From contig JAKSJO010000013.1 of assembly GCA_024398125.1 (NCBI GenBank), positions 1 to 64,000 of the forward strand: a stretch of DNA of 64,000 bases, written 5' to 3'. The notes below the pieces were generated by a model that was not told the origin of the DNA, did no database searches, and worked only from the letters and a program-made list of their open reading frames with translations. Each line of letters begins with the position of its first letter. Positions within the stretch are counted from its first letter, which is position 1. The position numbers and the translations under genes were made by a program. The stretch comes from Bacteroidales bacterium (GTDB lineage Bacteria > Bacteroidota > Bacteroidia > Bacteroidales > UBA932). Shown in pieces: positions 49,226 to 59,707 of this stretch.

Positions 49226-51427
49226 CTAGTTTACCTGAGCTCCGTTGACAACGGCCTCCTGTGGAGTGACGAAACGCATCTTGCCGTCGCCCTGCTTTGC
49301 CATGAGGATCATTCCGTGGGACTCGATGCCACGGATGATGCGTGGCTTGAGGTTGGCGAGGATAACGATCTGCTTTCCTACCATGTCCTCAGGACTGTAG
49401 TATTCTGCGATTCCCGATACGATGGTACGCTTGTCGATACCGGTATCGATGGTGAGCTTGAGAAGCTTGTCGGTCTTTGGAACCTTGACGGCCTCGAGCA
49501 CGGTGGCGGTGCGGATATCCATCTTCTCGAAGTCCTCGTAGGTGCACTCTTCCTTCTGTGGAGCCACCTGCTTTGCAGCCTCTGCCTTTGCGGCAGCCTC
49601 ACGTTCAGCGCGGATGGCATCGAGACGTGCGAGCTGTGCATTGATTGCATCATCCTCGATCTTCGCGAAGAGGAGTTCTGCCTGAGCAAGCTGATGACCC
49701 TCAGGAAGAAGATTGTCATTGCCGAGAACGTCCCAGCTGAGGCAGGTGCACTTGGCAGCGCCTGGGCATGATGTGCGCGCGTCTGCAGAAACCTCGGCAG
49801 CCGATACGGTATGGAGGGCGCAACCCTCTCCCGGCTTGTATGTGTTCACTGTCTCCTGCTCGCCCTTGCGGTGGTCGATACCTGCACATAGGCATACGCC
49901 AAGCATCTTGCGGAGCTTCTCGGCTGCGAACGGAGTGAATGGCTCGAATGCGATCGCGAGGTCGGCACAGATCTGGAGGCTGACATTAAGAATTGTCGCA
50001 GTGCGTGCCATGTCGGTCTTTGCAACCTTCCAAGGCTCGGTATCGGAGATGTACTTGTTTCCGAGGCGTGCAATGGCCATAGCGTCCTTGAGAGCCTCGC
50101 GGAAATGATAGTTCTCAAGATTCTTTTCCATTGAAGCCTTGAGCTCGGGAACCTGTGCGAGGGTCTCGCGATCAACGTCCTGAAGCTCGCCGCATGCTGG
50201 AACCTTGCCCTCGAAATACTTGTGGGTGAGGACCACTGCACGGTTCACGAAGTTTCCGAAGATGGCTACAAGCTCAGAGTTGTTGCGGGTCTGGAAATCC
50301 TTCCAGCTGAAATCGTTGTCCTTGGTCTCAGGTGCGTTTGCGGTAAGCACGTAGCGCATCACATCCTCCTTTCCAGGGAAGTCGCTGAGATACTCGTGAG
50401 CCCATACAGCCCAGTTGCGCGAAGTAGAGATCTTGTCGCCCTCGAGGTTGAGGAACTCATTTGCAGGAACGTTCTCTGGAAGCACATAGCTTCCGTATGC
50501 CTTGAGCATTGAAGGGAACACGATGCAGTGGAACACGATGTTGTCCTTGCCGATGAAGTGAACGAGCTTGGTATCTTCGCTCTTCCACCATTTCTCCCAG
50601 CTCTCGGGAAGGAGCTCCTTTGTATTCGAGATGTAACCGATAGGCGCGTCGAACCAAACGTAAAGAACCTTGCCCTCGGCACCCTCTACAGGAACAGGCA
50701 CGCCCCAGTCAAGGTCGCGGCTCACGGCGCGTGGCTGAAGACCGCCGTCGATCCAGCTCTTGCACTGGCCGTAGACATTTGAGCGCCACTCCTTATGACC
50801 GTCGAGAATCCACTCGCTGAGCCACTTCTCGTACTGATCGAGAGGAAGGTACCAGTGGGAGGTCTTCTTCTTTACAGGCTCGGCGCCGCTGAGCTTGGAC
50901 TTTGGATTGATAAGTTCCTCAGGGCTGAGGGTGCTTCCGCACTTCTCGCACTGGTCGCCATAGGCTCCCTCTGCACCGCACTTAGGGCAGGTGCCGACGA
51001 TGTAGCGGTCAGCGAGGAAGGTCTTTGCCTCAGGGTCGTAGTACTGTTCTGACTCCTTGGTGATGAACTTGCCGTCATCATAGAGCTTGCGGAAGAACTC
51101 CGACGCATTGTCTGCATGCACACTTGAAGATGTACGTGAGTAGATATCGAAGTTGATTCCAAGGCCGGTGAAGGAATCTTTGATGATCTTATGGTACTTG
51201 TCGACCACGTCCTGAGGGGTGACACCCTGCTGGCGGGCCTTGATGGTGATCGGAACACCGTGCTCGTCTGAGCCGCAGATGTAAAGCACGTCCTCTCCGC
51301 GCATTCTCAGGTATCGGACATAGATGTCTGCAGGCACATATACACCTGCGAGATGGCCGATGTGGACTGGACCGTTGGCGTAAGGAAGCGCACAGGTCAC
51401 CAGGGTTCTCTTGTGATTTGCGTTCAT
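49226..51427 (-). CDS. metG: Methionyl-tRNA synthetase with a Cys-rich insert
   Basis: Charges tRNA-Met and initiator tRNA. HIGH motif in [13 protein letters not shown] (17-29), zinc knuckle [23 protein letters not shown] equivalent [12 protein letters not shown], and a C-terminal EMAP/Trbp111-like tRNA-binding domain (about 625-733). 733 residues. Residues 511-562 (49742-49897) form an insertion in the anticodon-binding helix bundle with six cysteines (512, 514, 536, 554, 560, 562) between KMLGV and LSWDVLG; I do not recall this in other MetG proteins. It lies 6 nt after dnaG in the operon. Confidence 0.96.
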   Translation of the reverse strand: MNANHKRTLVTCALPYANGPVHIGHLAGVYVPADIYVRYLRMRGEDVLYICGSDEHGVPITIKARQQGVTPQDVVDKYHKIIKDSFTGLGINFDIYSRTSSSVHADNASEFFRKLYDDGKFITKESEQYYDPEAKTFLADRYIVGTCPKCGAEGAYGDQCEKCGSTLSPEELINPKSKLSGAEPVKKKTSHWYLPLDQYEKWLSEWILDGHKEWRSNVYGQCKSWIDGGLQPRAVSRDLDWGVPVPVEGAEGKVLYVWFDAPIGYISNTKELLPESWEKWWKSEDTKLVHFIGKDNIVFHCIVFPSMLKAYGSYVLPENVPANEFLNLEGDKISTSRNWAVWAHEYLSDFPGKEDVMRYVLTANAPETKDNDFSWKDFQTRNNSELVAIFGNFVNRAVVLTHKYFEGKVPACGELQDVDRETLAQVPELKASMEKNLENYHFREALKDAMAIARLGNKYISDTEPWKVAKTDMARTATILNVSLQICADLAIAFEPFTPFAAEKLRKMLGVCLCAGIDHRKGEQETVNTYKPGEGCALHTVSAAEVSADARTSCPGAAKCTCLSWDVLGNDNLLPEGHQLAQAELLFAKIEDDAINAQLARLDAIRAEREAAAKAEAAKQVAPQKEECTYEDFEKMDIRTATVLEAVKVPKTDKLLKLTIDTGIDKRTIVSGIAEYYSPEDMVGKQIVILANLKPRIIRGIESHGMILMAKQGDGKMRFVTPQEAVVNGAQVN

Positions 51428-51433
51428 GTCTAT

Positions 51434-53440
51434 CTATTTATCATTATCTTCCATCAATTTCTTCTTGACGATCAGCTGCTGGCGCTGAAGATTGATTATT
51501 TTCGTCATCAGCGCAGTCTGGGACGCCTCGTCTGTAAGCTTGGCCAGTTCTGCCGTGGCCTCGCGTATCATGTTTTCCAGACGTTTTTCCGCATACAGCT
51601 TCAGGGTGTGCGGAACATGCTTCACAAGCCACGATTCCGTGGTTGTCAGCGACTCCCTGAAGGACTTGACACTAAGGTCGTGCTTCTCGAATGCCAGCTC
51701 ACTGACAACCAGAGTCACCTCTGGATCGCCGGAATTAAGCATCGTTCGGATAATCTCATCCTGGCGGTAGCCGAGATCGTACAGCTCAAGGTAGTCATCA
51801 AATGTCTTCTGGAGCACACGGTTGGCAAACACGACCTCATCGCTCTCCAAAGACGAGCTGATGAAATCCGCTACCAGAGGGCACTCGTCTTCCTCCCCGG
51901 CATAAAGTTCCGAATCGCTTTCGAAACGCATCGGCTCAGTTCCATACTTCAGCACAAAGCCGAGCAGATCCGACTCGATCGGCGCAAGCAGCCTGTTATC
52001 CGACAATGCGTCCAGACCTGTCCTTATGACAGAATGAACGCTTTGAGCCTGACTGCCCTGAGCAGCATCCGGGCCGGCAGGGTTAAGCCCGGCCTCGGCA
52101 CGACGGCGCTCGCGATCCTCTTTTTCAGCCTCCTTCCTGACCTCTTCACGACGGGTCGAGACAATACGCTTCTCGATATTGTCGGTCGAGACGCCAAAGC
52201 GCTGCGCACACTCCGAAATGAACACCGAGCGCTTGATAGGATCTGCGATCAACGCTATCGAATCCGCGATCGTATTGATCAGTTCGGCACGTCGGACAGG
52301 GTCGCTGCCAGCCCCAGGCAGAAGCATGTCAGCCTGGAAGGACACGAAGTCCTTCTCGTTTGCTTCGATGTACGCCCGGACCTCGTCAGCGCTTCGTCCA
52401 CGGGAGAATGAATCAGGATCCTCTCCCTCCGGCAGGAGCACCAGACGCACGTTCATACCCTCTCCGAGGATCAGGTTGATGGCCCTCAAGGCTGCATGGA
52501 TGCCGGCAGAATCGCCATCGAACATCACCGTCACGTTCTGGGTAAAGCGACCGATCAGGCGTATCTGCTCCGATGTGAGCGATGTGCCGCAAGGAGCGAC
52601 GACGTTATGTATGCCAAGTTGGTAAAGGGAAACCATGTCAAGGTTTCCTTCGACCAATATGCACTTGTCCATCTTGGAAATGTCGCTCTTGGCGAACTTG
52701 ATTCCCAGCAGGACATTCGATTTCTTGTAAAGCTCAGTCTCCGGTGAGTTGACGTACTTGGCAGGATTGTCTGCATGAAGAGTTCTGCCGCTGAAGGCGA
52801 TAACACGTCCACTCAGATTGAAGATCGGGAACATGACACGCTCACGGAACTTGTCATGTATGCTGCCATCCTCGTTCCTTACCGCCAGACCGGCATCTAT
52901 CAGGTACTCCACCTTGTATCCCTCGGCCTTCGCTGCATCGACAAGGCTGGTACGGCCCTTTGGCGCCCATCCGAGACTGAACTCCCTGATGGTATCATCC
53001 GAAAGACCGCGTCCGCGGAGATAGTTGCGTCCAACCGCACGCCCTTCAGCCGTATCAAGAGCCTTCGCGAAGAAATTCATTGCGAACTCGCTGACCAGGA
53101 AAAGGCTTTCGCGGCGGTTCTTCTCAAGAAGCTGTTCCGGAGACAGTTCCTCTTCCTTTATCTCGATATGGTACTTTGCCGCAAGCCAGCGGAGAGCCTC
53201 TGAGTACGTGCTGCGTTCCTGCTCCATGACGAAGTTGACAACACCTCCGGCAGCACCGCAGCCAAAACACTTATATATACCCTTCGACGGAGAAACGTAG
53301 AAGGACGGAGTCTTCTCGTTGTGGAATGGACAGCAGGCTGTATAGTTGGCACCGCGACGCTTCAGCGTCACGTATTCGCCTACCACATCCTCTATCCTGG
53401 CGGTATCCAGGATAAGGCCTACCGTCTCGCGAGGGATCAT
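51434..53440 (-). CDS. dnaG: DNA primase
   Basis: Makes RNA primers at the replication fork. N-terminal CHC2 zinc finger (CPFHNEKTPSF, then YKCFGCG), the TOPRIM catalytic core with GRTLHADNPAKYVNSPET, VEGNLDMVSLYQ and FDGDSAG, and a C-terminal helicase-binding region with a long charged linker at about 440-470. 668 residues, normal for the phylum. It lies 3 nt after the DUF308 gene. Confidence 0.96.
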   Translation of the reverse strand: MIPRETVGLILDTARIEDVVGEYVTLKRRGANYTACCPFHNEKTPSFYVSPSKGIYKCFGCGAAGGVVNFVMEQERSTYSEALRWLAAKYHIEIKEEELSPEQLLEKNRRESLFLVSEFAMNFFAKALDTAEGRAVGRNYLRGRGLSDDTIREFSLGWAPKGRTSLVDAAKAEGYKVEYLIDAGLAVRNEDGSIHDKFRERVMFPIFNLSGRVIAFSGRTLHADNPAKYVNSPETELYKKSNVLLGIKFAKSDISKMDKCILVEGNLDMVSLYQLGIHNVVAPCGTSLTSEQIRLIGRFTQNVTVMFDGDSAGIHAALRAINLILGEGMNVRLVLLPEGEDPDSFSRGRSADEVRAYIEANEKDFVSFQADMLLPGAGSDPVRRAELINTIADSIALIADPIKRSVFISECAQRFGVSTDNIEKRIVSTRREEVRKEAEKEDRERRRAEAGLNPAGPDAAQGSQAQSVHSVIRTGLDALSDNRLLAPIESDLLGFVLKYGTEPMRFESDSELYAGEEDECPLVADFISSSLESDEVVFANRVLQKTFDDYLELYDLGYRQDEIIRTMLNSGDPEVTLVVSELAFEKHDLSVKSFRESLTTTESWLVKHVPHTLKLYAEKRLENMIREATAELAKLTDEASQTALMTKIINLQRQQLIVKKKLMEDNDK

Positions 53441-53443
53441 TAC

Positions 53444-54097
53444 CTACTGCTCGTCTACCTTTTCGAAATCAACTTCCTTTGCATCACCGATATTCTCGAT
53501 GATGATGCTGTCGTCATCATTCTCTTCCGGCTCGACGACTGTCGCTCTTTCGGCATGTTTCATCTCATAAAGCTTTCTTGCATTTGAGACCCTCCATGAC
53601 GACCAGAGCTCAGTGGCTCCATAATAGATGAGGCCGCAGCCTGCCACGATGGACATGACACTCTGGCTGAACGGGCTGAAGAGGAGAACGATACCGAAGC
53701 CTATTCCCACGATGGAGAGCAGAAGTGACGTGAAGCCGGCTCCAAGCAGGGACATCGCTCCTGCGAGAGCAATCAGCTGGATGGCGCCAAAGATAAGTAG
53801 GAGCGCGCCGACGAGATAAACCACGAAATGGGCAACCTCGGCAGGATAGATGAAAAGCATGAGACCGAGAACCACATCGACGAAAGCATTGATGAGATTG
53901 AGGGACAGACCTCCACGCTTCTTGTAGACTATTCCATGTGCAACCGAAATGGCTCCTGCACCGAAGAGGAAAGCCGCACATACCTTGACCACCAGTTCAG
54001 TGGCATTGTTGCTGGCGATCATCACCAGACCTATTCCTATGGCTGAGCAGGCACGAAGAATGCCGCTTACCTTGCTGTTGTATCCAAATGTAATCAT
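53444..54097 (-). CDS. DUF308 (HdeD-like) membrane protein
   Basis: 217 residues. Six hydrophobic helices in pairs (about 10-30, 36-56, 66-85, 90-110, 115-135, 140-160) of the DUF308/HdeD type, followed by a charged, acidic cytosolic tail of about 45 residues (EPEENDDDSIIIENIGDAK). HdeD-like proteins are linked to acid stress in enterobacteria; no such role can be inferred here. Promoter box at 54127-54134. It heads the DUF308-dnaG-metG-methyltransferase-hydrolase gene run. Confidence 0.83.
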   Translation of the reverse strand: MITFGYNSKVSGILRACSAIGIGLVMIASNNATELVVKVCAAFLFGAGAISVAHGIVYKKRGGLSLNLINAFVDVVLGLMLFIYPAEVAHFVVYLVGALLLIFGAIQLIALAGAMSLLGAGFTSLLLSIVGIGFGIVLLFSPFSQSVMSIVAGCGLIYYGATELWSSWRVSNARKLYEMKHAERATVVEPEENDDDSIIIENIGDAKEVDFEKVDEQ

Positions 54098-54126
54098 ACT
54101 TGTCGTAATACTTGGTTGTAAGACAG

Positions 54127-54134
54127 CAAAGTTA
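54127..54134 (-). promoter_or_regulatory. -7 box for the DUF308-dnaG-metG operon
   Basis: Reading leftward, TAACTTTG, 29 nt before the DUF308 ATG, in the 53-nt gap after recQ. No clear -33. Confidence 0.45.
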
Positions 54135-54150
54135 CGGATTTTATCGCTGT

Positions 54151-56367
54151 TTAAGAAGCGATTTCGCAGAGAAATTTAATACGCACCAAGCGGATCTCAA
54201 GCCTTTCATAATCGCTCTCAAGCGCCGCCAGAGCCTCCTCTACGGAATCCGATTCAGCTTCATCCCTGAAGTACGAATAAATCTCATCGACCACTTCGTC
54301 GTCAATATTCTGACGGATGTAGTAATCAAGGTTAAGCTTGAGGCCCGACGAGACGATGGCCTCGATCTCGGTCATGAGTTCATCCATGTCCATGTCCCTT
54401 ACCTCAGCAATGTCTTCGAGGTCAAGTCGACGGTCTATGCTCTGGATGATATAGACCTTGTTTGCAGACTTGTTCGGAGCAGACTTTACAACGAAGTCAT
54501 CCGGGCACTGGATGTCGTTTTCCTCGACATATCTGGCGATAAGCTCCACGAACTCCTTGCCGAATTTCTTTGCCTTTCCCTCACCGACACCCTGACAGTT
54601 CTTCAGGTCATCAAGACGTGTAGGATACAGAATCGACATGTCCGCAAGCGCAGGATCACCGAAAATAATCCAAGGCTGGAGCTTCAGGCGCTTCGCCATT
54701 GTCTTTCGCAGATCCTTCAGCATGGCAAGAAGCACAGTGTCACCGCCGCCACCGCCAGCCTTCATTGCCGCTGCGGCTGCAGCACCATCCTCATCCTCAT
54801 CATCTTCGACGGTACCGTTCGAGAAGTGACGGTCCTCTACCAGTTTTATCTCGTAAGGATCGGCATAGAATGCATTGCCTCTTTCAGTGACGGAAATGAG
54901 TCCGTAAGATTCAATTTCCTTCTCGAGGAGATGATAGATGAGTCCCTGGTGGATCACGGTACACCAGAACTTCTCCGAATGCGACTTTCCCGCACCGAAG
55001 AACTCCAGCTTGTCATGCTTGTAGGACTTGATTATCGAGTTTGAATTTCCGGCAAGGACATTGGCAAGATGCTCGATCTTGAACTTCTCGGGAAGCGACT
55101 TGATAAGAGAGATGACAAGTTTCATCTCCTTGCGTCCGTCAAAGACCGGCTTCGGGTTCAGACAGTTATCGCAGCATTCGCAGGAATCCTGCTTGAACTC
55201 CTCTCCAAAGTAATTGAGCAGCAGACGCCTGCGGCATGTGCTTGACTCGGAATATGCGACCACCTCACCCAGCAGCTGACGACCGATTTCCTGCTCCGCG
55301 ACAGGCTTGCCCTGCATGAACTTCTCAAGCTTCTGGATGTCCTTGTAGCTATAATAAGTGATGCATCGGCCTTCCTCGCCGTCACGACCGGCACGGCCGG
55401 TTTCCTGGTAATAGCTTTCGATGCTCTTCGGGATGTCGTAATGGATAACGAAGCGTACATCCGGCTTGTCGATACCCATTCCGAAAGCGATGGTTGCCAC
55501 TATGACGCTTGCATCCTCCATAAGGAATGCATCCTGGTTCTCTGCGCGTGTCTTGGCATCCAGACCGGCATGGTATGGACGGGCCTTGATGCCGTTGATG
55601 ACAAGAAGGTTGGCAAACTCTTCCACCTTCTTGCGGCTGAGGCAGTAAATGATGCCGGACTTTCCGGGATTCTGCTTGATATACTTGATGATATCCTTCT
55701 CCGCATCAACCTTGTCGCGAACTTCGTAATAGAGGTTGGGACGGTTGAATGAAGACTTGAACACCTGCGCTCCGGCAATGCCAAGGTTCTTGAGGATATC
55801 GCTCTGAACCTTTGGCGTTGCTGTCGCAGTAAGTGCTATGATAGGCGCGCGGCCTATCTCCTCGACGATTGAGCGTATCCTGCGATACTCAGGGCGGAAA
55901 TCATGGCCCCACTCAGAAATACAATGAGCCTCGTCGATGGCATAGAATGAAATGTGGATCTCCTTAAGCATCGCGACATTCTCTTCCTTTGTCAGCGATT
56001 CCGGAGCCACATACAGGAGTTTGGTACGACCTGCAAGCAGGTCTTCATGAACTTCCTGGATCTGCTGGCGGTTCAATGAGGAGTTGAGGAAGTGCGCAAT
56101 GCAGTCATTTCCGGACACGAAGCCTCGGATCGCGTCGACCTGGTTCTTCATCAACGCGATCAGCGGTGAAATCACAATGGCAGTTCCAGGCATGACGAGT
56201 GCTGGCAACTGGTAACAGAGTGACTTTCCACCTCCCGTAGGCATCAGGACGAAGGCGTCGCTGCCCCCGACCAGATGGTTGATGATCGCTTCCTGGTCGC
56301 CCTTGAAGCCGTCATAACCGAAAAATTCCTTCAACTTGGCATGAAGCGCCGCAGAATCAATATTCAT
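54151..56367 (-). CDS. recQ: ATP-dependent DNA helicase RecQ
   Basis: 3'-5' helicase in recombination repair. Motif I MPTGGGKSLCYQLPA, motif II AIDEAHCISEWGHDFRPEY, motif VI YQETGRAGRDGE; zinc-binding CxxC pair (DSCECCDNC), RQC winged helix, and a C-terminal HRDC domain (about 545-620) plus an extra C-terminal helical region. 738 residues. Between RQC and HRDC is a low-complexity linker rich in Glu/Asp, Ala and Gly (VEDDEDEDGAAAAA...). Last gene after serC-serA-DUF1015, 8 nt after DUF1015. Confidence 0.96.
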   Translation of the reverse strand: MNIDSAALHAKLKEFFGYDGFKGDQEAIINHLVGGSDAFVLMPTGGGKSLCYQLPALVMPGTAIVISPLIALMKNQVDAIRGFVSGNDCIAHFLNSSLNRQQIQEVHEDLLAGRTKLLYVAPESLTKEENVAMLKEIHISFYAIDEAHCISEWGHDFRPEYRRIRSIVEEIGRAPIIALTATATPKVQSDILKNLGIAGAQVFKSSFNRPNLYYEVRDKVDAEKDIIKYIKQNPGKSGIIYCLSRKKVEEFANLLVINGIKARPYHAGLDAKTRAENQDAFLMEDASVIVATIAFGMGIDKPDVRFVIHYDIPKSIESYYQETGRAGRDGEEGRCITYYSYKDIQKLEKFMQGKPVAEQEIGRQLLGEVVAYSESSTCRRRLLLNYFGEEFKQDSCECCDNCLNPKPVFDGRKEMKLVISLIKSLPEKFKIEHLANVLAGNSNSIIKSYKHDKLEFFGAGKSHSEKFWCTVIHQGLIYHLLEKEIESYGLISVTERGNAFYADPYEIKLVEDRHFSNGTVEDDEDEDGAAAAAAMKAGGGGGDTVLLAMLKDLRKTMAKRLKLQPWIIFGDPALADMSILYPTRLDDLKNCQGVGEGKAKKFGKEFVELIARYVEENDIQCPDDFVVKSAPNKSANKVYIIQSIDRRLDLEDIAEVRDMDMDELMTEIEAIVSSGLKLNLDYYIRQNIDDEVVDEIYSYFRDEAESDSVEEALAALESDYERLEIRLVRIKFLCEIAS

Positions 56368-56375
56368 AAAAGAGT

Positions 56376-57617
56376 CTAAGACAATTTGTGGATGGCCAGA
56401 CCGGAACGGAGCTTTGGCTCGAACCAGGTGGTCTTCGGCGGCATGATGTTGCCGCTGTCAGCGATATTGATGAGCTGCTGCATAGACACTGGATAGAGTG
56501 CGAATGCAACCTTCATCTCTCCGCTGTCAACCCTGCGGCTGAGCTCGCCGAGTCCACGGATACCTCCCACGAAATCGATACGCTTGTCGGTTCTGAGATC
56601 CTTGATGCCAAGAATCTTGTCAAGCACGAGGTTGGAGAGGATGGTGACATCGAGCACTCCGATAGGGTCATTGTCATCATAGCGGCCTGGACGTGCCACG
56701 AGAGAGTACCACTTACCCTCGAGATACATCGAGAACTCATGAAGCTCGGTAGGAGCATAAATCTCGGTACCCTTGCACATTACATCGAAATCCTCGCCAA
56801 GCATGCTGATGAGCTGAGTTGGAGCAAGACCGTTAAGATCCTTTACCACACGGTTGTAGTCGATGATCTTGAGCTGGCTCTCTGGGAATACCACAGCCAT
56901 GAACCAGTTGTACTCCTCGGTACCGTCATGGTTCGGATTTGCAGCGCGGCGCTCGGCACCGACACGTGCAGCGGCAGCGGTACGATGGTGACCGTCGGCC
57001 ACATAGAAAGCCTCCACGCGGGTGGTGAACAGCTCGGTGATCCTTGCGACATCAGCGTCATCCGAGATGACCCAGAGCTCATGACCGAAGTTATTCTCGT
57101 CGATGAACCTGTACTCGGACTCGCCGGCAGCATAGCGTGCAACTATCTCGTTGATCGCAGCGTCATCCTTGTATGCGAAGAACACAGGCTCGATGTTGGC
57201 ATTCTGGATATTCACATGAATCATGCGGTCATCCTCCTTGTCCTTGCGGGTAAGCTCATGCTTCTTGATGAGACCTTCCGCATAGTCATCGGTGTGAGCA
57301 CAGAGCACAAGTCCGTACTGGGTACGCTCGCCCATGGTTTGGGAATAGACATAGTAGCAAGGCTTTTCATCCTGTACCAGCCATCCCTTTTCCTGCCACT
57401 CCTTGAAGTTGACTACAGCCTTGTCGTAGACACGCTGGTCATGGTCGGGAAGAATAGGATCGAAATCGATCTCAGGCTTGGTGATGTGCAGGAGAGACTT
57501 CTCCCCTGCCATTGCCTTTGCCTCCTCGGAATTAAGGACGTCATATGGTGGTGCGGCAACCTCGGTGACGAGGTTCTTCGGTGGACGGACCGCCGCAAAT
57601 GGTTTTACCTTTATCAT
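56376..57617 (-). CDS. DUF1015 family protein
   Basis: 413 residues of the conserved DUF1015 family, with the invariant N-terminal pattern KPFAAVRPPKN and APPYDVLN (22-29), and the later YVADGHHRTAAA block. The function is unknown. In many bacteria, including Bacteroidota, it sits beside serA and serC, as here (4 nt after serA), which hints at a link to serine or phosphoserine metabolism. No signal peptide. Confidence 0.93.
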   Translation of the reverse strand: MIKVKPFAAVRPPKNLVTEVAAPPYDVLNSEEAKAMAGEKSLLHITKPEIDFDPILPDHDQRVYDKAVVNFKEWQEKGWLVQDEKPCYYVYSQTMGERTQYGLVLCAHTDDYAEGLIKKHELTRKDKEDDRMIHVNIQNANIEPVFFAYKDDAAINEIVARYAAGESEYRFIDENNFGHELWVISDDADVARITELFTTRVEAFYVADGHHRTAAAARVGAERRAANPNHDGTEEYNWFMAVVFPESQLKIIDYNRVVKDLNGLAPTQLISMLGEDFDVMCKGTEIYAPTELHEFSMYLEGKWYSLVARPGRYDDNDPIGVLDVTILSNLVLDKILGIKDLRTDKRIDFVGGIRGLGELSRRVDSGEMKVAFALYPVSMQQLINIADSGNIMPPKTTWFEPKLRSGLAIHKLS

Positions 57618-57621
57618 GCGA

Positions 57622-58542
57622 TTACTTGTTTACCTGGAACTTGGTACAGCCTGTCTCGAAGTAGCCGACAATCTGACGGGCAGCAGCAAGACCTGCATTG
57701 ATATTTGCCTCTGCGCTCTGGGCACCCATCTTCTTAGGGGTTGCGAACACGCGGAGGCCGAACTTCTCCTGGAGGGTTGCGAGATTGTCAGGAGCCACGT
57801 CAGTCACATACTTGAGGTCAGGACGGTCCTCGAGAGCCTTCTCGAGACCAGCCTCGTCGATAACCTCCTTGCGGGCGGTATTCACGAGGGTCGCGCCCTT
57901 AGGCATCTTGGTGATGAGATCGTATCCGATGGAACCGATGGTCTGTGGAGTTGCAGGGATATGCACTGAGATATAGTCGCAGCTTGCATAAAGATCCTCA
58001 AGGCTAGCTGCAGGCTTTGCACCGCCGGCAACGATCTGCTCGTCGGTAAGGAACGGATCGATTGCCATCACCTCCATTCCAAGAGCCTCTGCCTTCTTGC
58101 CGACAAGACGGCCGACATTTCCGAATGCCTGGATACCGATCTTCTTGCCCTGGATCTCGGTACCGGTAGCAGGGGTGAACTGGGTACGAGCCATGAAGAT
58201 CATCATTGCGATCGCAAGCTCGGCGACAGCATTTGAGTTCTGGCCAGGGGTGTTCATTACAATCACACCAGCCTTGGTTGCAGCCTCGAGGTCGACGTTG
58301 TCGTAACCAGCACCGGCACGTACGACGATCTTGAGGTTCTTCGCTGCGGCGATGACCTCGGCGGTCACCTTGTCGGAACGGATGATGAGAGCATCAGCAT
58401 CAGCTACAGCAGCCACGAGGTCAGCCTGCTCGGCATATTTCTCGAATGCGGCGAACTCATGGCCGGCATTCACTACGATATCCTTGATGGCTGCAACTGC
58501 GGCAGCCGAGAAAGGTTTCTGGGTTGCGAGAAGTACTTTCAT
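57622..58542 (-). CDS. serA: D-3-phosphoglycerate dehydrogenase (short form)
   Basis: First step of serine synthesis from 3-phosphoglycerate. D-isomer 2-hydroxyacid dehydrogenase fold: VVRAGAGYDNVDLEAA, nucleotide-binding GIQAFGNVGRLVGKKAEALG, HIPATPQT, VNTARKEVIDEAGL. 306 residues, so the ACT regulatory domain of the long form is absent and direct serine feedback through that domain is not expected. Operon with serC, 5 nt downstream of it. Confidence 0.92.
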   Translation of the reverse strand: MKVLLATQKPFSAAAVAAIKDIVVNAGHEFAAFEKYAEQADLVAAVADADALIIRSDKVTAEVIAAAKNLKIVVRAGAGYDNVDLEAATKAGVIVMNTPGQNSNAVAELAIAMMIFMARTQFTPATGTEIQGKKIGIQAFGNVGRLVGKKAEALGMEVMAIDPFLTDEQIVAGGAKPAASLEDLYASCDYISVHIPATPQTIGSIGYDLITKMPKGATLVNTARKEVIDEAGLEKALEDRPDLKYVTDVAPDNLATLQEKFGLRVFATPKKMGAQSAEANINAGLAAARQIVGYFETGCTKFQVNK

Positions 58543-58547
58543 GATGA

Positions 58548-59621
58548 TTACTTATGAAGGTTCTCGAATTCCTGCATGCATGCAACGAGGGCATCGACGT
58601 CCTCCTGGGTGCAGGCGTTATAGATTGATGCGCGGAAGCCGCCGACGCTGCGGTGTCCCTTGATGCCGATCATGCCGCGCTCCTTTGCGAATGCGAAGAA
58701 CTCATCCTGGAGATCCTCCTTGCCTGGAGCCATAACGAAGCATACGTTCATGATAGAGCGGTCCTCCTTCTCGGCTGTGCCGACGAACATGGTATTGCGG
58801 TCGATCTCGTTGTAAAGGGTCTCTGCCTTCTTGAGGTTGATCTTGTGGACAGCCTCGACGCCACCCTGTGCCTTGACCCACTTGAGGGTCTCGTTCATCA
58901 CGAAGATCGAGAATACAGGAGGAGTGTTGAACATTGACTCCTTGTCGATATGGGTACGGTAGTCAAGCATGGTAGGGATATAGCGGCTTACCTTTCCGAG
59001 AGCGTCCTTCTTGATGATGGCGAAGATGACACCGGCAGGACCTGCGTTCTTCTGGGCGCCACCATAGATGAGGGTATACTTGCTGACGTCCACAGGACGG
59101 CTGAGGATGTCGGATGACATGTCGGCGATGAGTGGAACAGGGCAGTCCATATCCTCCTTGATCTCTGTACCGTAAATGGTGTTGTTGGTGGTGATATGGA
59201 GATAGTCGAGATCGGCAGGAATCTCATATCCCTTAGGGATGTATGTGTAGTTCTTGTCCTTCGAGCATGCGATAGCGTAAGCCTCTCCGAGACCCTGAGC
59301 CTCCTTGAGAGCCTTGTGAGCCCAAACACCTGTGTCAAGATATGCAGCCTTCTTCTCGAGGAAGTTCATCGCAACATAAAGGAACTCGAGGCTTGCTCCG
59401 CCGCCGAGGAAAATGACTTCGTAATCGTCAGGAATGTTGAGAAGCTCCTTCCAGAGTGCACGGCACTCATCCATTGTAGCCTCCCACTCCTTGGTTCTGT
59501 GAGATATCGAGAGCAGGGAAACACCGGTACCTTTGAAATCCTTGATTGCTTCGATAGAAGCGTCTAATGCAGCCTGCGGAAGAATGCATGGACCTGCGTT
59601 AAATACATGGACCTTTGCCAT
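58548..59621 (-). CDS. serC: Phosphoserine aminotransferase
   Basis: Second step of serine synthesis and part of PLP synthesis. Family opening [13 protein letters not shown] (7-19), [22 protein letters not shown], the PLP lysine in [13 protein letters not shown], and [18 protein letters not shown] at the C-terminus. 357 residues. First gene of serC-serA-DUF1015-recQ; the 86-bp upstream region has only a weak TATTTTTA box. Confidence 0.96.
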   Translation of the reverse strand: MAKVHVFNAGPCILPQAALDASIEAIKDFKGTGVSLLSISHRTKEWEATMDECRALWKELLNIPDDYEVIFLGGGASLEFLYVAMNFLEKKAAYLDTGVWAHKALKEAQGLGEAYAIACSKDKNYTYIPKGYEIPADLDYLHITTNNTIYGTEIKEDMDCPVPLIADMSSDILSRPVDVSKYTLIYGGAQKNAGPAGVIFAIIKKDALGKVSRYIPTMLDYRTHIDKESMFNTPPVFSIFVMNETLKWVKAQGGVEAVHKINLKKAETLYNEIDRNTMFVGTAEKEDRSIMNVCFVMAPGKEDLQDEFFAFAKERGMIGIKGHRSVGGFRASIYNACTQEDVDALVACMQEFENLHK

Positions 59622-59707
59622 TTTACTAACTAAAGTTTTGTTTAATTGTATATTTATTGTTCAGTTCGTTTGATATAGCGAATAAAAATACGAAATCTTT
59701 GTCGGAA

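Noticed and set aside
51353-52411. 352-codon + strand frame over metG and dnaG
   Set aside because: Crosses two real genes on the other strand; no motif.
56388-57701. 437-codon open frame on the + strand opposite the DUF1015 gene
   Set aside because: Mirror of a conserved gene; no family pattern in its translation and no start signals.
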